From Symsagittifera roscoffensis (taxonomy: Eukaryota > Xenacoelomorpha > Acoela > Convolutidae), in NCBI RefSeq assembly GCF_963678635.1, contig NC_087070.1, positions 41,919,831 to 41,979,830 of the forward strand: a DNA stretch of 60,000 bases, given 5' to 3'. This document shows, piece by piece, positions 31,545-45,400 of the stretch. How positions within the stretch are numbered: position 1 is the stretch's first letter; each line of letters opens with the position of its first letter. Both the position numbers and the translations under genes were made by a program. Under the pieces are notes generated by a model. It was not told where the DNA came from, searched no databases, and was given only the letters and a program-made list of their open reading frames with translations.

Positions 31545-34500
31545 TCACGTGTTTCCTTTCTTCTTTTTCACGCCATTTTCCTCGTCGCTAAAAGTCACTG
31601 TGGACTCTTCATCTTCGTCTAGAGTTTCTTTCTCGGCCCCATCCGAGTAGTCTGAGGGGGCGTCCGAATCCCCGACTTCAGTTGTCACATCACCGGGTTC
31701 AGCTTCGTCTCGAACTTCCATTTCACTTCCGGCTACCCCAGCTGGCGCCTCATTGTCACCCACACTTTCTTCCTCTTCCGGCGGTTCCCCACTTTCCTGG
31801 AAACTAGCGCCGGCATGTGCTCCGCGGGTGGACAACATGGTCGTTTCACCGTCGTTTGCGGATTTGTCGGCGGCGTTTTCGTTGTCTGGACCCTCAAGCG
31901 ATCCCAGCGTCGATTGTTGACCGGATTGCGATGCGCTGACACTTTGAGGTTTGGTTCCGCGACCTGGCCCGATCGGTGAACTAACATCTGAAGGAGTAGC
32001 TCCTTCCTGTCCTTTTGATCCAGCTCCTGACAGCTTTTGCATGCTGCCTTGGCTTTGAGAAGCTGATGTTGCGTTAGGAGTAGCTGAGCCTTCCTGACCT
32101 TGACTCAAGGACATCTGCTGTGTCGGGCCACCAGTTGACGGTTTGCTTTGATCTTCGTCGACTTCTTCAATTTGGCTGTGGTGAGAAACGCCAGACACTT
32201 GAGAGTCTACTTTGCTCTTAGAAATGGAAGCAGTTGTTTGACCAGGGTGACTGCTTTGAGGTCTCTGGTCCATAGATGTAGACTTTGTCGCTGATTCGCT
32301 AGGACTGACGTGGCTGGTTTGGATAGTCGGAACTCGCGATCTGCTATCTGTCTTATTAGATGGATGCGATGAATTTCGACCACCAGTAAATTCTGAGTTG
32401 ACGTTGCTTTTCGAAGCAGGGCCGCTGAGCTGTTGATTTTGCGACAAGGCTTGTGATGCCGGTGTTTGGCTTTGAAACCTGGAACCCTCTCCAGGTTGTG
32501 ATCCGACATTATTTGGATATTCTGCTTCGGAGCATGGCTCATTACTTTCCATATGTGATGCAGCAGGACTTTGAGCATGAGAAGGCTCATGGCTTCCTGA
32601 TAACTGGCTTGAATGATGAGATCCAGACAACTGCAACTGCTGGCTTGGATGTTGGGATCCAGACAGCTGACTTGAATGATGAGATCCAGACATTTGCTGG
32701 CTTGGGTGTTGCGATTCGAACAACTGCTCGCTTGAGTGATGAGATCCAGACAACTGCTGGTTTGAATGTTGGGATCCAGATAAATGTTGGCTTGGATGTT
32801 GGGATCCAGACAACTGTTCGCTCTGGCATTCTGATCCTCCTTGGCTCGAAGGCCTGGATATAGCCCGACTCCCAGACAAAGCCGTTGTTCCACCCTGGGA
32901 AACTCCTTGACTTTGAGGCCGAGAACCAGCTTGACTTCTTGCCCTGGATCCGGCCTGACTCTTAGCCCTTGAGCCAGCAACACTTTTCGAAATGGCCTCG
33001 CTGGGTGTCTGCGAACCCCCACGACTCTGAGCTCGGGATCCACCTTGACTCCCTGGTCTTGAAAATGAACCTTGCGATTTACCAAGTGAAGGTGTCTTCT
33101 GCTGTGATTTACCCTGGCTCACCGATCCTGTTTGATTTTGAAGTTGAATACTGGCTTTAGTTGTCGTTCCTCCGTATAGAGAACCATCCTTGCTTCCAGC
33201 TCTGCTGCTTGCTCTTTGTCCATCTGGCGTAGCTGATAGCTGAGAGTTTTCTCTGGATATGGAAGTACTGTTTTTAGTGCCACTCCGAGTTCCTGATACT
33301 CCCGTTGCCGAAAGAGTCTGCTTCTCTTGCGAAACTGAAGGTAGTTTCTCGGAACTCTTTTTCATTGCCGACGACCCACGTGACTTGGAACCTCCCGTAC
33401 GTTTTCCTTCAGCGCTGTCAATATCAGGCAATGACAAGGCACTTGAATGTTTGGATTTAGTACCCCGAACATCCGCACTTTGAGCTGTTCCTTTTTTGTT
33501 CGCAAGGCGAGATGAAGCGGCGCTTGACCTACCCGACATTGGTTCTAATTGTTGTTCCGAGCCATCCATCGATTGCATTTTGCCTCCGTAAGACTGTTTG
33601 CTCGGAACTTTCTTACGCGAAACTGATGATGAAACGCTAATCCGGTCCGTGCTTTTCTTAATAGTTTTGTATTTAGCGCCCGAATCGGATTGGTTCTCAG
33701 AGTTCCCCTTAAACGATTCTTTTGCTATCACTTCAATGTCATCATCGTCATATGCATTTTGACTGATGACCTCACTGACTTTCGGGTGTTTTGAAAGTCT
33801 TTCGACACTTTGTTCAACCGTTCCATCTGTATTTTTATGTGAACGAACCGATGATTTTGTTTCAACATCATATTTTTCACGGATTGTTAGTCTTTCTGAC
33901 GAGGTTCTGGATGTCTGTTTCCGCGATTGATTCTTAGTGTCAGTTGAAGCCGGAATTGGGGTCGGTCGTTGATCTGTAGTAGCACCGAAGGTTCCAGCTT
34001 CTAACTCACTGCCTCGGGATTGGTTAACTTGTGATCCTTCTTGATTTTGGCCATTTTTTGATAGATTACTAGGTGGTCTTGAATTACTGGAAATTACAGT
34101 AGATGATTGCGGCCTTGATTCTGCGTTTTGTGCGTTAACTGGACCTGTCTTATTGTATTCGCCTTGTTCTTCGTGACTCGAACGACTTGGTTTGCTTTCG
34201 TTTTGATTCTCGGATTCCCTACCGACACTTCCGGATAGTTTTGATCCTTTTGAAATTTGAGAACTTTCGCCAATATTCTGGCTCTGGGATCCTCCTTGGC
34301 TTTGTGGTCTGGAACCCCCTGAAACTCGCGATCCGTCGCCGACATTCTGGTTCTGGGAGCCTCCTCTGCTTTGGGGTCTGGAACCTCCTGAAATTTGAGA
34401 TCCTTCGCCGACATTTCCAGACACCTTAGAACCTTGATTTTGGTTTTGGGATGCAATTTGGCTGGGAGGCCTGGAACCTCTTGACAATTGAGAACCTTCA

Positions 34501-36493
34501 CCGAGATTCTGGCTCTGTGATCCTCCTTGACTAGGAGGCCTAGAGCCTTTCGGTGGTTGAGACCCCTCACCAACATTCTGACCATTTAGCGATCCACCTC
34601 TATTCGGAGGTCCAGATCTTGTAGAATATTGGGATCCTCCTCCTCTATCTGGAGGCTCCTCATATTCCGCCTCACCATGGCTACGTCTAGTACCTGAAGG
34701 GTGTGAATATTTTGGATGCTGCGAATTAGGGCGCTGAGACGGACTGAACTCATCTTCAAACTCTCCTTCACCTTCATATGGATCAAACTCTTCGGCTTCG
34801 TATTCTGTGGCTGAAGCTCTATCAAAACTCTGCTCACCGCCGTCAAATGAGTGCATCTGATTGCTTCCTTGTCTGGAACTACCTGGAGGCCGAGACAATC
34901 TGGAACCCGGCCGTGCTTGTTTTTGACCTTTCTGGCGCAGACTCGGCTGATTTACTGAGCTCACATCCTCTATTATATCGCTTTCTCTTCTGTCGTCATG
35001 AGGAGGTCGACCCTCGATTTGCCTTTGACCCTTTGTCTGCTTTTGACCTTTTGGAGCTTGAGACCCACCAGCTGGAGGCTGGTTCCGTGAACCCGACATG
35101 GGAGAACTTCCCGAAGAGTTTTGACCTCTTGCTCGTGACATTGGAGATGATCTAGATGTTGGTTGAGCCTTCGCGTGCGAGTTTTTGGGTTCTCCGTATT
35201 CATATTTGGCTCCTTTGGAGCCTGAAACTTGGGCCTCACTCGGCGTTTTTGTTCTTCGACTTTGGGATCCCGTAAATTGAGAACCTCCAGGAGTCGTTGT
35301 CCTGATGATTTGGGATCCGACATACGGGGATGAGCTCCCACCATCCGCAGAAGTGAAGGAAGATGCGCTTTGATCTCGGCTTTGATCACGACCGGGTCTA
35401 AGATTTCCGCGAGCCATTCTGCTTCCACGAGGGGGTCTTGAACCTCTATAGTAACTTCGACCTCTTTGATAACCACTTCCCCGTCCTCTTGAAGGTTCCT
35501 TCCTTCTACTCATTCCCAGACTCTTCGGTGGTCTCTTCATCATTGCTCGTTTTACTCTATTACTTGGCCGAAGATGATATTTCTTCAGATATTTACCGTA
35601 GCTCTTAAGAGGTTCGCCATAATAAACCTTAACAACACAGTCGCAATGTTCTTTGCACTTTTCATAGTACCCGCCAACACTGGGCAATTTATCGATATCA
35701 GGAGACTCATAATCGTTTCGTCTATCATCTTTGGCGACTTCATGCGCATCTTGCAACCAAAAATTCCAATCATGGCCTTTGTACGTAATCGGATGCCGGC
35801 CACATCCAAATCGGTTTCGTCGCGCTAGAAGTCCTGACCTGTTTTCCTTGATAAAATTTTTCTCTATTACATAACCTTCGATCGCCTCGCCTTTTTTCTG
35901 CGGAATTTGACTCATGGTTCTGCGCATGACTCTTCTTACATGGATATTCGTAAAATATTGGTGACATGCTTTGTCTAATAAAGCATTGTAAGGTGGAAGC
36001 GCAAACTGCAATTTAGGGTTCATTTTTGAATAAGCGACGCTTAAATTTGAAACATAAACTCCGTCCAGGATAAAATTTTTCTCTCGCCAATCCAAAAATG
36101 CTCTGTATTTCTTTAAGAGTTCACGTTTCAGCTTTGCGTCAATATCCGGAAGATCAGAAGGGTCGTCCATACTTGGAAAACTGGCTCCTAAACCATCGTC
36201 TGTCTGCCCTGCACTTGGAGTTCCCTGGTCGCTTGGATGGGGAGGAGGTTCTCGGTCCTCGCCTCCCTCTCCACCTTCCCCTCCCCTATCTTTTTCATCT
36301 TTATATATAGGCACCACGCTAATTTCAGTCTTCCGATTTTGTTCTGGATCTCGGGGGTTCCTGGCATTGTTGTCTTTCGACTGAGATATGGTCGCAAAGT
36401 CCTCAGAAGACTCTCCTCCCGGCTTAGATCTGTTCGCAGCTCCTCGAGATCTGGCTTGGGATCCCTTAGTGTTTCGTGATTGAACAATTGATC
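31545..36493 (-). CDS. Repetitive protein, last exon (1648 codons)
   Basis: The acceptor is TTGATTCAG just upstream of 36493 on the minus strand; the exon begins in phase 1 and stays open to TGA at 31545-31547. The open frame extends a little further 5' into intron sequence, which is not counted. After an acidic, Gly/Glu-rich leader comes the compact region (35514-36146) with FLDWREKNFILDGVYVSNL, HVRRVMRRT and GHDWNFWLQDAHEV. The rest is SG/SQ/SR-rich with several repeat types: about 22-26-residue RPQSxGGSQxQN units (34250-34560), AGSRAxSQ units (32920-33050), and SGSQHPSQQL/SGSHHSSQL units (32600-32830). It ends in a Glu/Asp-rich segment. Confidence 0.9.
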
Positions 36494-39400
36494 CTGAATC
36501 AAATTTTTGATGCAGAAATGCTCGGGTTGACCAAAAATGCGTATCATACAAACTTCATATCAGGATAATTTTCGGTCTTAGAATTTCATACATAAAAAAT
36601 TGTACGAAATTTTTATGAAAAGTAATTTTTTAGATATAAAAATTGTTTGGGATGAAAACTGCATGACAAGCCATTTTCTTTTCCATTTTTATTATTATTA
36701 CAGTAATTCCACCCGGATAAATAAGTACAATGAGCAAACTTGAAGCTTTTTTGCTTTTTTGTTGATTATAAAAACTGAAGAGCAGGTATTTTTTTTCTCT
36801 AGCAAAAAACAATTCTAAATGTATCAGAACAAGTTTTTGAAAGTTGTAGAAACAATTGTGCGATTGAACTCAATGATTTTTCCTTCAGAATAGATTGCAT
36901 AATTTTGGAAGCCTCCTTGGCACTTTTCAGTACACCCAGAATAATCTCTTCAAACTTTCAGCTACAGCTTTTCATGAATGCAAAAAACGAACATATTTAT
37001 ACAGTCATGTATAAATTAGAATCAGATGCGGATTTGCCAGCTGTTGACAGTTCGTTTAATGCAAAGTTAAATATAGTTACTTGATTGCGAAACGTCCTGT
37101 GACTTGTCGTGCAGTCGCGACTTGTCCTTTTCGCGTGATCTAGAGGGTGACCTGGATTCTTCTCGTGACCTCGAGTCCGCTGGTGACCTTGACTGTGACC
37201 TCGATCCAGCAGTAGACCTCGAACCTGGGGTTGACCCTGACTCTGACCTGGAACCGGCAGGTGAAAGACTACGGGAGCTTTTGGATCCGCCGGCAGCGCT
37301 AGATTTGGACCTGCTGCCTCCGTTGTCGGCGCTTAACATGTCACTGTCCGCGCCACTCATAGACGTCGCGGACCTTGCACGGCTTCCTCCCTTTGTATCC
37401 CGCGACAAGTTCGACTGCTGTGATTTGGAGCCCCCCAGAGACTGTTGTGATTTGGAACCCCCCTGAGACTGTTGTGATTTGGATCCCCCCTGAGACTGCT
37501 GTGATTTGGATCCCCCCTGCGACTGCTGTGATCTGGAACCTCCTTTTGATCCCTGAGTACCACTCTTGCTACGACTGTCCTGACTCGAAGGATTTTCTTC
37601 ATTCACGTCCACATCCAGAAATCGAGACGCTTGATTCTCTAAACAGCGTGAAAAAAAAAGTACTCATGGTCAAAGAAGACCAAAAACAACAATTTTTGCA
37701 ACTTCAAAAAACTGTTTCGCTCCAAATTAATGACTTTTTTTCTAAAAACACTTAAAGTCGAAGTGCTCCAATACTTTTGATAGGTTGCTAGTAGACTGAA
37801 AAAATGTTAGTTGACCTGGATGAATCACATCGCTGCACTCACGGTTTTGAGTCTGCCTTTTATCTGCGCTCTTTTTGTCACCCTCTGACCTTTTGCTCTG
37901 CTGGGACGAGAATCGACTCCCTTTCTCCCCACCCCCATTGGCGTCTAAACTATTACTTCCTCCCTTACTCCCATCAAAATTACCCTCTTCATCTTCACCT
38001 CTCGATTGACCCCTCGATTGCTGACTGCCCCCACCCCTCGACCGGGAAGGACCGCTTCTTGATTGGCTGCCGCCTAGCAAAAACATTCAACTCAAAGATC
38101 ATAATATTGTCGTTCCTTCGAACCGCAGAGGAGCTATCAGTAGGCCTTAACAGTCCTGTCGAGGATAGTCCAATTCTATTATCTCCCCACATTCCAGACT
38201 GTAGACTGTGTTATTTTGCTGAGCGAAGCTCTTTTTTGCGACTCAAGGCAGTTTTTTTTGCGTCTAAAACTTTCACGTGGTACCACTATTGCAGCCAAAT
38301 TTGGTCAGGTTGTGGTAGTCCTGAAGCTAGAGGTCAAGAGAGAGCTTATCCTCACATACTATCATTGCCATGGCAGATGGGATCGAATACACAATCTGAC
38401 GATTTCAAAGTGGACGGCTTACCACTATGCTAAGTGCCTCCGTGAACACCTTAGTGCTACGCTAAAATCATTTTATTATCAGCGGGACTATAAACAAATA
38501 TTTATAAAAATCAACAATTATCTACACTTTGCTAATATTTTGTCTTAGGAGCTTTTTATTTGAAAATTCGCCAAAAATGTATGAATAGACAAAATTAAAT
38601 GTTGATTATCACCAATCGGAGGTCAAATATAAGACACTATTTTCGTTTAGTATAAAAAAGCAAATGATTACTGTACAGATTTTTCCGGATGAACTTTGAC
38701 CCGTGGCTTGCTGACTGTCAGCGTCTGGTCTAATTAATATCGAATATTCTTTGTGTGATACTTTGAATGTATATCAGAGAACGGAAGAGTAATCTTACCG
38801 CCTCGGCTTTCTTTACTCGTGCCTGCAGCTTGCGACGCCTTCGTTTCTTCGTTCACTGACGAGAGCTGTGGTCGTTTGGTGGTCTCTGTGTTGGACGAAC
38901 TGGCTGGTCTCGGCCCCTGGGTGCTGCTTTGGCTGTCGGCAGCTGTCGGCCGACTGTCTTTCGGGTCTTCCGACTGTTTCTCGGCTCCTTCTTCGCCGCG
39001 GTGGTATCTTCAGAAAAGTTTAGAATTTAGTTAAAAAGTCTGATTTCAAAATTGAACCAGTCTTAATTGTGGTTTCTGCGATTCGCAGAGGATCCAAGAA
39101 AGGCTCTCCAGCGCCTGTCTAAGTATAGTCCGTTTCTCTTAATTCCGCATATTCCAGACTGAGTTATTTAAGTGAGCGAAGCTCTTTTTCGACTCAGGGC
39201 CGTTTTTTTGCGTCTAGAAATTTCACGTGGTGCTACTATTGCAGCCGTACTTGGTCAGGCTATGGTAGACGTGAAGCTAGAGATCAAAGGAGAGCTTGTC
39301 CTCACACACTATAATTGCTATGACATGGGATCGAATACACGATCTGATGAATTCAAAGTGACCGCCTTACAACTATGCATGAGGTTTTCAAGAATAGTGG

Positions 39401-42400
39401 GAAGTTTTCAATGCAGATGACATGCTTGTTGATATTTAAAATAAGAAAACAAAAAGACCGCCATTTAACTGGTCTCTGAAAAACTTTGACAAAAACTATA
39501 CATTTTGAGCTGTTTTTTTTATAAGTTTCGATTTTGTTTCTTGATATGATTTCAACTCATTTAGTATTGTTAGCAATTGTGACATAACCTTTCTAACAGG
39601 TCACTTACTTATGACCTTCACCATTTCATTCTCTCCGGCGGAGAGAATACTCCCTTCATTTTTTAAATGTTTTAACTTTATACTAATTCACTTTTATTTT
39701 TTTATTCTTTTAATTGTATAAAGTAGAGTTAGCTGTAAAAAGTAACATTTTATCATGGCGCAGTCAAATAACAAACCTAAGGTGAGAGGAATACCTCCAT
39801 TTTGGCAGAACCATACGGTAGACCCACCAATTCCCTGGGAAGATTGGAGTGATCTCTTTCATTTAGCTATTATCGCAAAAGAAAACATAGACATCGAAAA
39901 TCTACTAAACCTTTCGGAAAGGCACCATCCTCAACCACCAACAATGGAAAAACCGACGGATAACGAATCGGAAAGCCAAAGAAAATCTAGAATAGACAGG
40001 AACATTCAAGAAAAAAGACGATACGACGAGGAGGAAACGGCATCTATCAAATCAGAAACCAAAAAATTTAACGGTATGAGAATAGAAGCCGACAAAAAAT
40101 TACGATCGATCCTGTACTTAGTCCTAGGATTTTTAGACAAAAGTTCACAAAGGTAAAAATACTACAAATTTCATTCAAAGTTTTTTGGGAATATTTAGCA
40201 ACCGCTTTCGTCAGGAAGATGAACGTCACCTTTGAAAGGCACAATTTGCTAAACAGAAAACAACGAGACAGAGAGTCACTCGAACAACTTTGGGGAGTCT
40301 AAGCCGAAATGGCTAAAAAGTGTGACATAGCTGCGGGAGAGGTAGAATGGATCAGGGACATCTTCATAAATAACATGAAAAATTATGACATACAACGAAA
40401 ACTCCTGACCGAAACACTATCTCCGCGAGAAGCACTCTAGGTAAACTCATCGAAGAAAAGGTCACTTTCAACACTTACAACTAACAAACAATTTTAAATC
40501 CAACGGACCACCCGTACACAAATCTCATAACCATTTTTATATCAAAAGAGAACCAACACTCAGTATTGAACGAATCAACACCTGTATGAATTGTGGCGGG
40601 ACCTTTTCAAAAGGACATTTAGCTGTTTGTCCGGCGAAGAACACTACTTGTACATCCTCTAAATTTAAAGGCCATTTTACCAGACTTTGTAAACCTCGTC
40701 GTAAACATGTAAAAATTGTAAATACCTAAATTGTAGAAAGTACAGATTTTAATCCGTCGGATCATCCGGATGTAAATATGGACCATATACATCTCTTCTT
40801 TCTGCCCTGTAAACAAACTACCGAAATAAAGTTTACCATAGCAGATTAACAAGATGGGTTGATCAATTATTGACATTTAATTTTACCATCAAACATCTCA
40901 CAGGAAAAGATATGGGTTTCACCGACTTAAATTCAAGAATTCCATCTGGAAAAACCTTACCCCCATCACAATATGATGAAGAATTCGTAGCCTCGAATAT
41001 AGACAAAATTATGAGATCAATTAATCCTTCGGAGAAAAAAAGAAAGACATGCTCTGCTATTGGTTCAAGTTTGGAAAATTCCGATTAAGCAAAATCACCT
41101 AGTTACCTTACAGCTTCAAAATTAAAACTAATTAACTCGACTTTTCCAATCACAATCGAATTGAATTTTGTACTTCGAAATGTATTCCTTCGGTTTATTC
41201 AAACCCAATTTCTCTAAACATTTCTACATCTGATTCTGCGTTTTTTATATTTCTTAATTCTTAATTGTAGCATAATTAATTCCACTTTAGATAGAAAAAT
41301 TCTAAATAAGGTTAATATGGATAACAAAAACATTTTCATTAATCCCTCCACTTCCGGTATTCAAATATCCTTGGATTTCCCACTCTTATCCGACCATGGG
41401 AACCTTGTAAAAAATACCGAGAAAACTTGAAGTTGCCTGAACATCCCTTGGAATTAAATACCTTATTTAACGCCAAGCTAGTAGCTCTCCTATCTGAACA
41501 CGACCCTATGTTGAACTCTATCGTGAAAGCACTTCAAACTAAAGTGGAGACGGTTAATGCAAATTCACAATACTTCAAACTTTTCACCGGATATTTTAAC
41601 GAATCCTACGGATTGTTGTACATGGACGCTAAACTAGTTATACTTTTTACCCTGAGAAACGCAATGATGAAAACTCTCCATGAAACACATCCCGGTCAAT
41701 TCGGAATGAAGTACTTGGGCCAATACATCTGGTGGCCCCATATTAACAGACAAATCTTTTTTCATGGCATAAATTGCTCAGAATGTACAAAGACGGGTAA
41801 CAATTTGAAAAGTGTAATTCCTAATTCTCAAATTAGCGAACTTCCCCCCGTACTGTAACCAAATGAAGAACTCAATCTAGATTTCGCGGGCCCTTCAGTT
41901 TTACACTGGGGAATAAGTTTATACATTTTATTCTGCATTGATCGATTTTCAAAATTTCCTTTGGCAAAAATTACTTCTTCTTCTTCGTCGAAAATTGTTA
42001 CCGATTTTATTCAAGATTACATTTTTTTTCACGGCATACCTTACTCAGTTAGAATAGGTCACGCATATTGCTTTACAAGCCAGGATTTTAAATTTTTTTG
42101 GAACTCAAACAATATCAAACTAAAATTTTGTACAGTAGGAGATCATCGCTCCAACGGATTAGTTGAGAAACTTGTACATACTGTAAAAATTAAACTGTTG
42201 GCTATGGCTCAAGAAACCCGAAAATGTACATACAAGACGCTCTCTCAACAACTATCTGGAAATTTCGATCTTCCTACCAATCGAAAATCAAATTTTCCCC
42301 TTCGAAATACATTTTAATAGAAAACCAAACACTATTTGGAAACAACTGGCTTCTGGTAAACCATCCAATGGATTTTTAGACAAAGGAAAGACTATACTCT

Positions 42401-45400
42401 CTAAAAAAAAGAGCAAAAGACTGGAATGCTGACGACAGAGTGAAAGATGGCTACAAAGATACACTGATCTCCAATAAAAACTTGACACCTGCAGAGAATG
42501 GATACAATACAGACTACCCATCCACTTCAAAACCCTTCACTTCTAGATTACCACTTCAAAGTCTGTTTAAAGGTAAAATCCTACGGAAAACGAAAGGGAG
42601 CATCAATGGAAACCCGTTTGATAAGGAATTAAACAGAAAGATCATAAACTCGTCTTCTTCGACTATAGAACTATCCGACTGAAAAATAATCAGAAAATCA
42701 GATATTGCCATTTCTAAATCAAACTCTTCAAAAATCAGATCTTTTAAAGGCAACAATTCTTTTCCTTACTTTCCTAGTCATAATGTTGAAGTAGGTTAGA
42801 AAAACGAGAAAACCAGGAGACAAAATAAACCCCGAAAACAACAACCGAGGACCAGAAATTAAACAGAATTGGGATCTTCAGATAACAACACAAGGACACG
42901 ACTGTCGAAATCTTCCTCAAAGTCTGCACGAAGACAACCTTCTCGATCCAAGAAAACGACAATTTTACCAGGTTACCTCGCTTCGGACGAGTCTATGATT
43001 ATTCCCTCGGATATCTCCAATATTAAGAATTAGGAATGGATAGCTGGAGGTTTTTCCGTGTAGAGATGTAGCTAGGGAGCGAAATATTTCTGACTCATTT
43101 AACAACCTAAAACTACTTTTAACCCTCGCGAAACAAATAAATAAGGCTGAGATTTTAGAAGATAAAATTAACCCTGACGACGAACTATCAATACAGAGCC
43201 CAATCAGCATCATCCCAGCAGAGCGAAACACTACAACAAAGTGCCGTACCTATCAATACATAGCCCAATCAGCATCATCCCAGCAGAGCGAAATACAACA
43301 ACAAAGTGCCAATTCATCATACGAGGCCGTACCTACTACAATGTCCCCACCTAAACTTGGTAACGATTCACCTATTATTCGCCAGTCTAGTAGAAATGTA
43401 GGTCCGCCAAAATTCTATGGTACGAGATACTTCATAGATGTCTAGATTTACCTCAAGTGACCTCTGGTTTGGCATCGAGTCCGATCATACTGGACAACAA
43501 TGGCAGCGAAAAACTGGACACTAACCACGAAGAGGCTCCATTGGTGATAGTGACTATTGAATAGAATTCTTCTTCGCCCGATCAAAATACATCGTCATCG
43601 ACAGACTAATCTCTAAGAATTGCAGTGGACCATTTTGATGATTTCACGGAGCTTGACAGCGAACTCTTTAATGCTGAATTAGAAAACTTCATAAATTTTT
43701 ATAGAAACTGTTAATCATATTTTACCTTAAACATTTTTGCCTTGCGGTGCTGTTCTTTTTCTTTTTTCCTCAAGTTTTATTTTTATCTCTTTTGTCTCCG
43801 ATACTCATTGGATTTTCAACCACCCAAAAACTCATAGCATTCCCTCGGATCAGTTAATGCATATCCATCATCGTTGACTAATCGGAAATTTAATTTAACT
43901 CCTAACCATAGCTCAACTTCATACATTACCTTGAGTCAGTAACTTTCTAAAGTCTAAAGAATGGTTTAACTTATTCTACATCCGTTGGATATCGGATATC
44001 TTCTGTTTTACAGCAGTTATTTTCTAATTCTGTTAACCATTTTTAGTCAAAAATAATTGCCTAACTGTAAGCGTATATCAAGTAAACTATCGATGCTTTA
44101 AATTTAATTTTGTTCCCCAAAGGGGAGAAAGGATGCAGTTAATTATATAATCAGTTAATTTTGTAATTCGAATTTTTTCCTGCTTGGAGGAATGACGTGA
44201 TTTCAACTTATTTAGTATTGTTAGCAACTAAAAGGTAACCTTTCTAACAGGTCACTTACTTATGACCTTCACCATTTCATTCTCTCCGGCGGAGAGAATG
44301 CTCTCTTCATTTTTTAAATAATTTATTTTAAGACTAATTCACTTTTATTCTTTTATTCTTTGATTTGTATAAAAAGGAGTTAGTTGTAACTAAGTAACAT
44401 TTTATCATGGCACAGTCAAATAATGAATCTAACGTGAGAGGAATACCTGCATTTTGGCAGAACCATACGGTAGACCCACCTATTCCCTGGGAAGATTTGA
44501 GTGATTTCTTTCATTTAGCTATTATCGCAAAAGAAAACATAGACATCTAAAAACTACTAAGCCTTTCGGAAAGACACCATCCCGAACCACCAACATCTTA
44601 AATAAACGTGAGCCCTTTTACAAAACTAATATGACCAGTTAGCTTGTCTCGACTCAAAATTAAATGTGTTTAGGTGTGGCATAAATAGATTGCATTACGC
44701 TTTCAGCGGCATAGGTAAACTTTTTTCAGGGAGCATAAATTATTCATGAAGAAAGACAAACTGGGACTTTTCGAATCCCCATAGTTTAGAAGGCTTACAA
44801 AAATGATAACCGTTTGTTGCTTGGTTGAAAAGTGGTCTTACTGGGAATATTAGGTTTTGATTAGATTTTAGTCAAATTACTGCAAAATTTGACCATCGGT
44901 CCATCATCCACTGCTCGTGTTAGTTTCAAATATTTTAATTCAACATATTTCCTACTTTTCTTCTTTTAGTTTAGTTGTACATTCTTTGTACAAACCTGTT
45001 TAGAACATTCCAATTTTCTTTGTGGCGCAGCCATCAGGATGGAACGTGCGATGAGTTCCTTCTTTCTGGTCATATCACACCATGGAGCCACCACCTTCCT
45101 GGACCCAAGGGAGCGATCAATTACAGTTGACGATAATCGCAAAAGAGAATCTAGACATCGATAGTGTTAGCTTAGTGGACCGTAAGTCCTGGAAACTCAG
45201 ATTCACATCTTGGAAAAAGCATTAAGAAGAGTCGGCCCCGAAACAAAAACTAAGAACGCAAGAACGAAGTCATACAGAGCCGCCGAATAAAAGCGGATCA
45301 GCGAAGAAAAGAAAAGGTTTAACGGAATGAGATGAGCCGAAGCCAACCAAAATACGCCGAAAAAAAGCGGATAAGCGATGAAAAGAAAAAGTTTAACTGA

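Larger units (their letters stand above)
39547..44407 (+). mobile_element. Ty3/Gypsy-like LTR retrotransposon 1, decayed and internally deleted
   Basis: Two similar LTRs (39547-39755 and 44198-44407) enclose gag, zinc knuckle, an RNase H end and an integrase in Ty3/Gypsy order. Both LTRs end TTTATCA and are followed by the same TGGC-CAGTC sequence, a candidate primer-binding site. The reverse transcriptase is absent: the sequence passes from about 40835 directly into the RNase H end. Several stops and frameshifts break the frames. The element lies on the + strand within an intron of the minus-strand gene. Confidence 0.85.

Noticed and set aside
32207-35476. Further long minus- and plus-strand ORFs inside the repetitive exon
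   Set aside because: They are alternative frames of GC-richer repetitive coding DNA; only the 31545-36493 frame is continuous and phase-compatible with neighbours.
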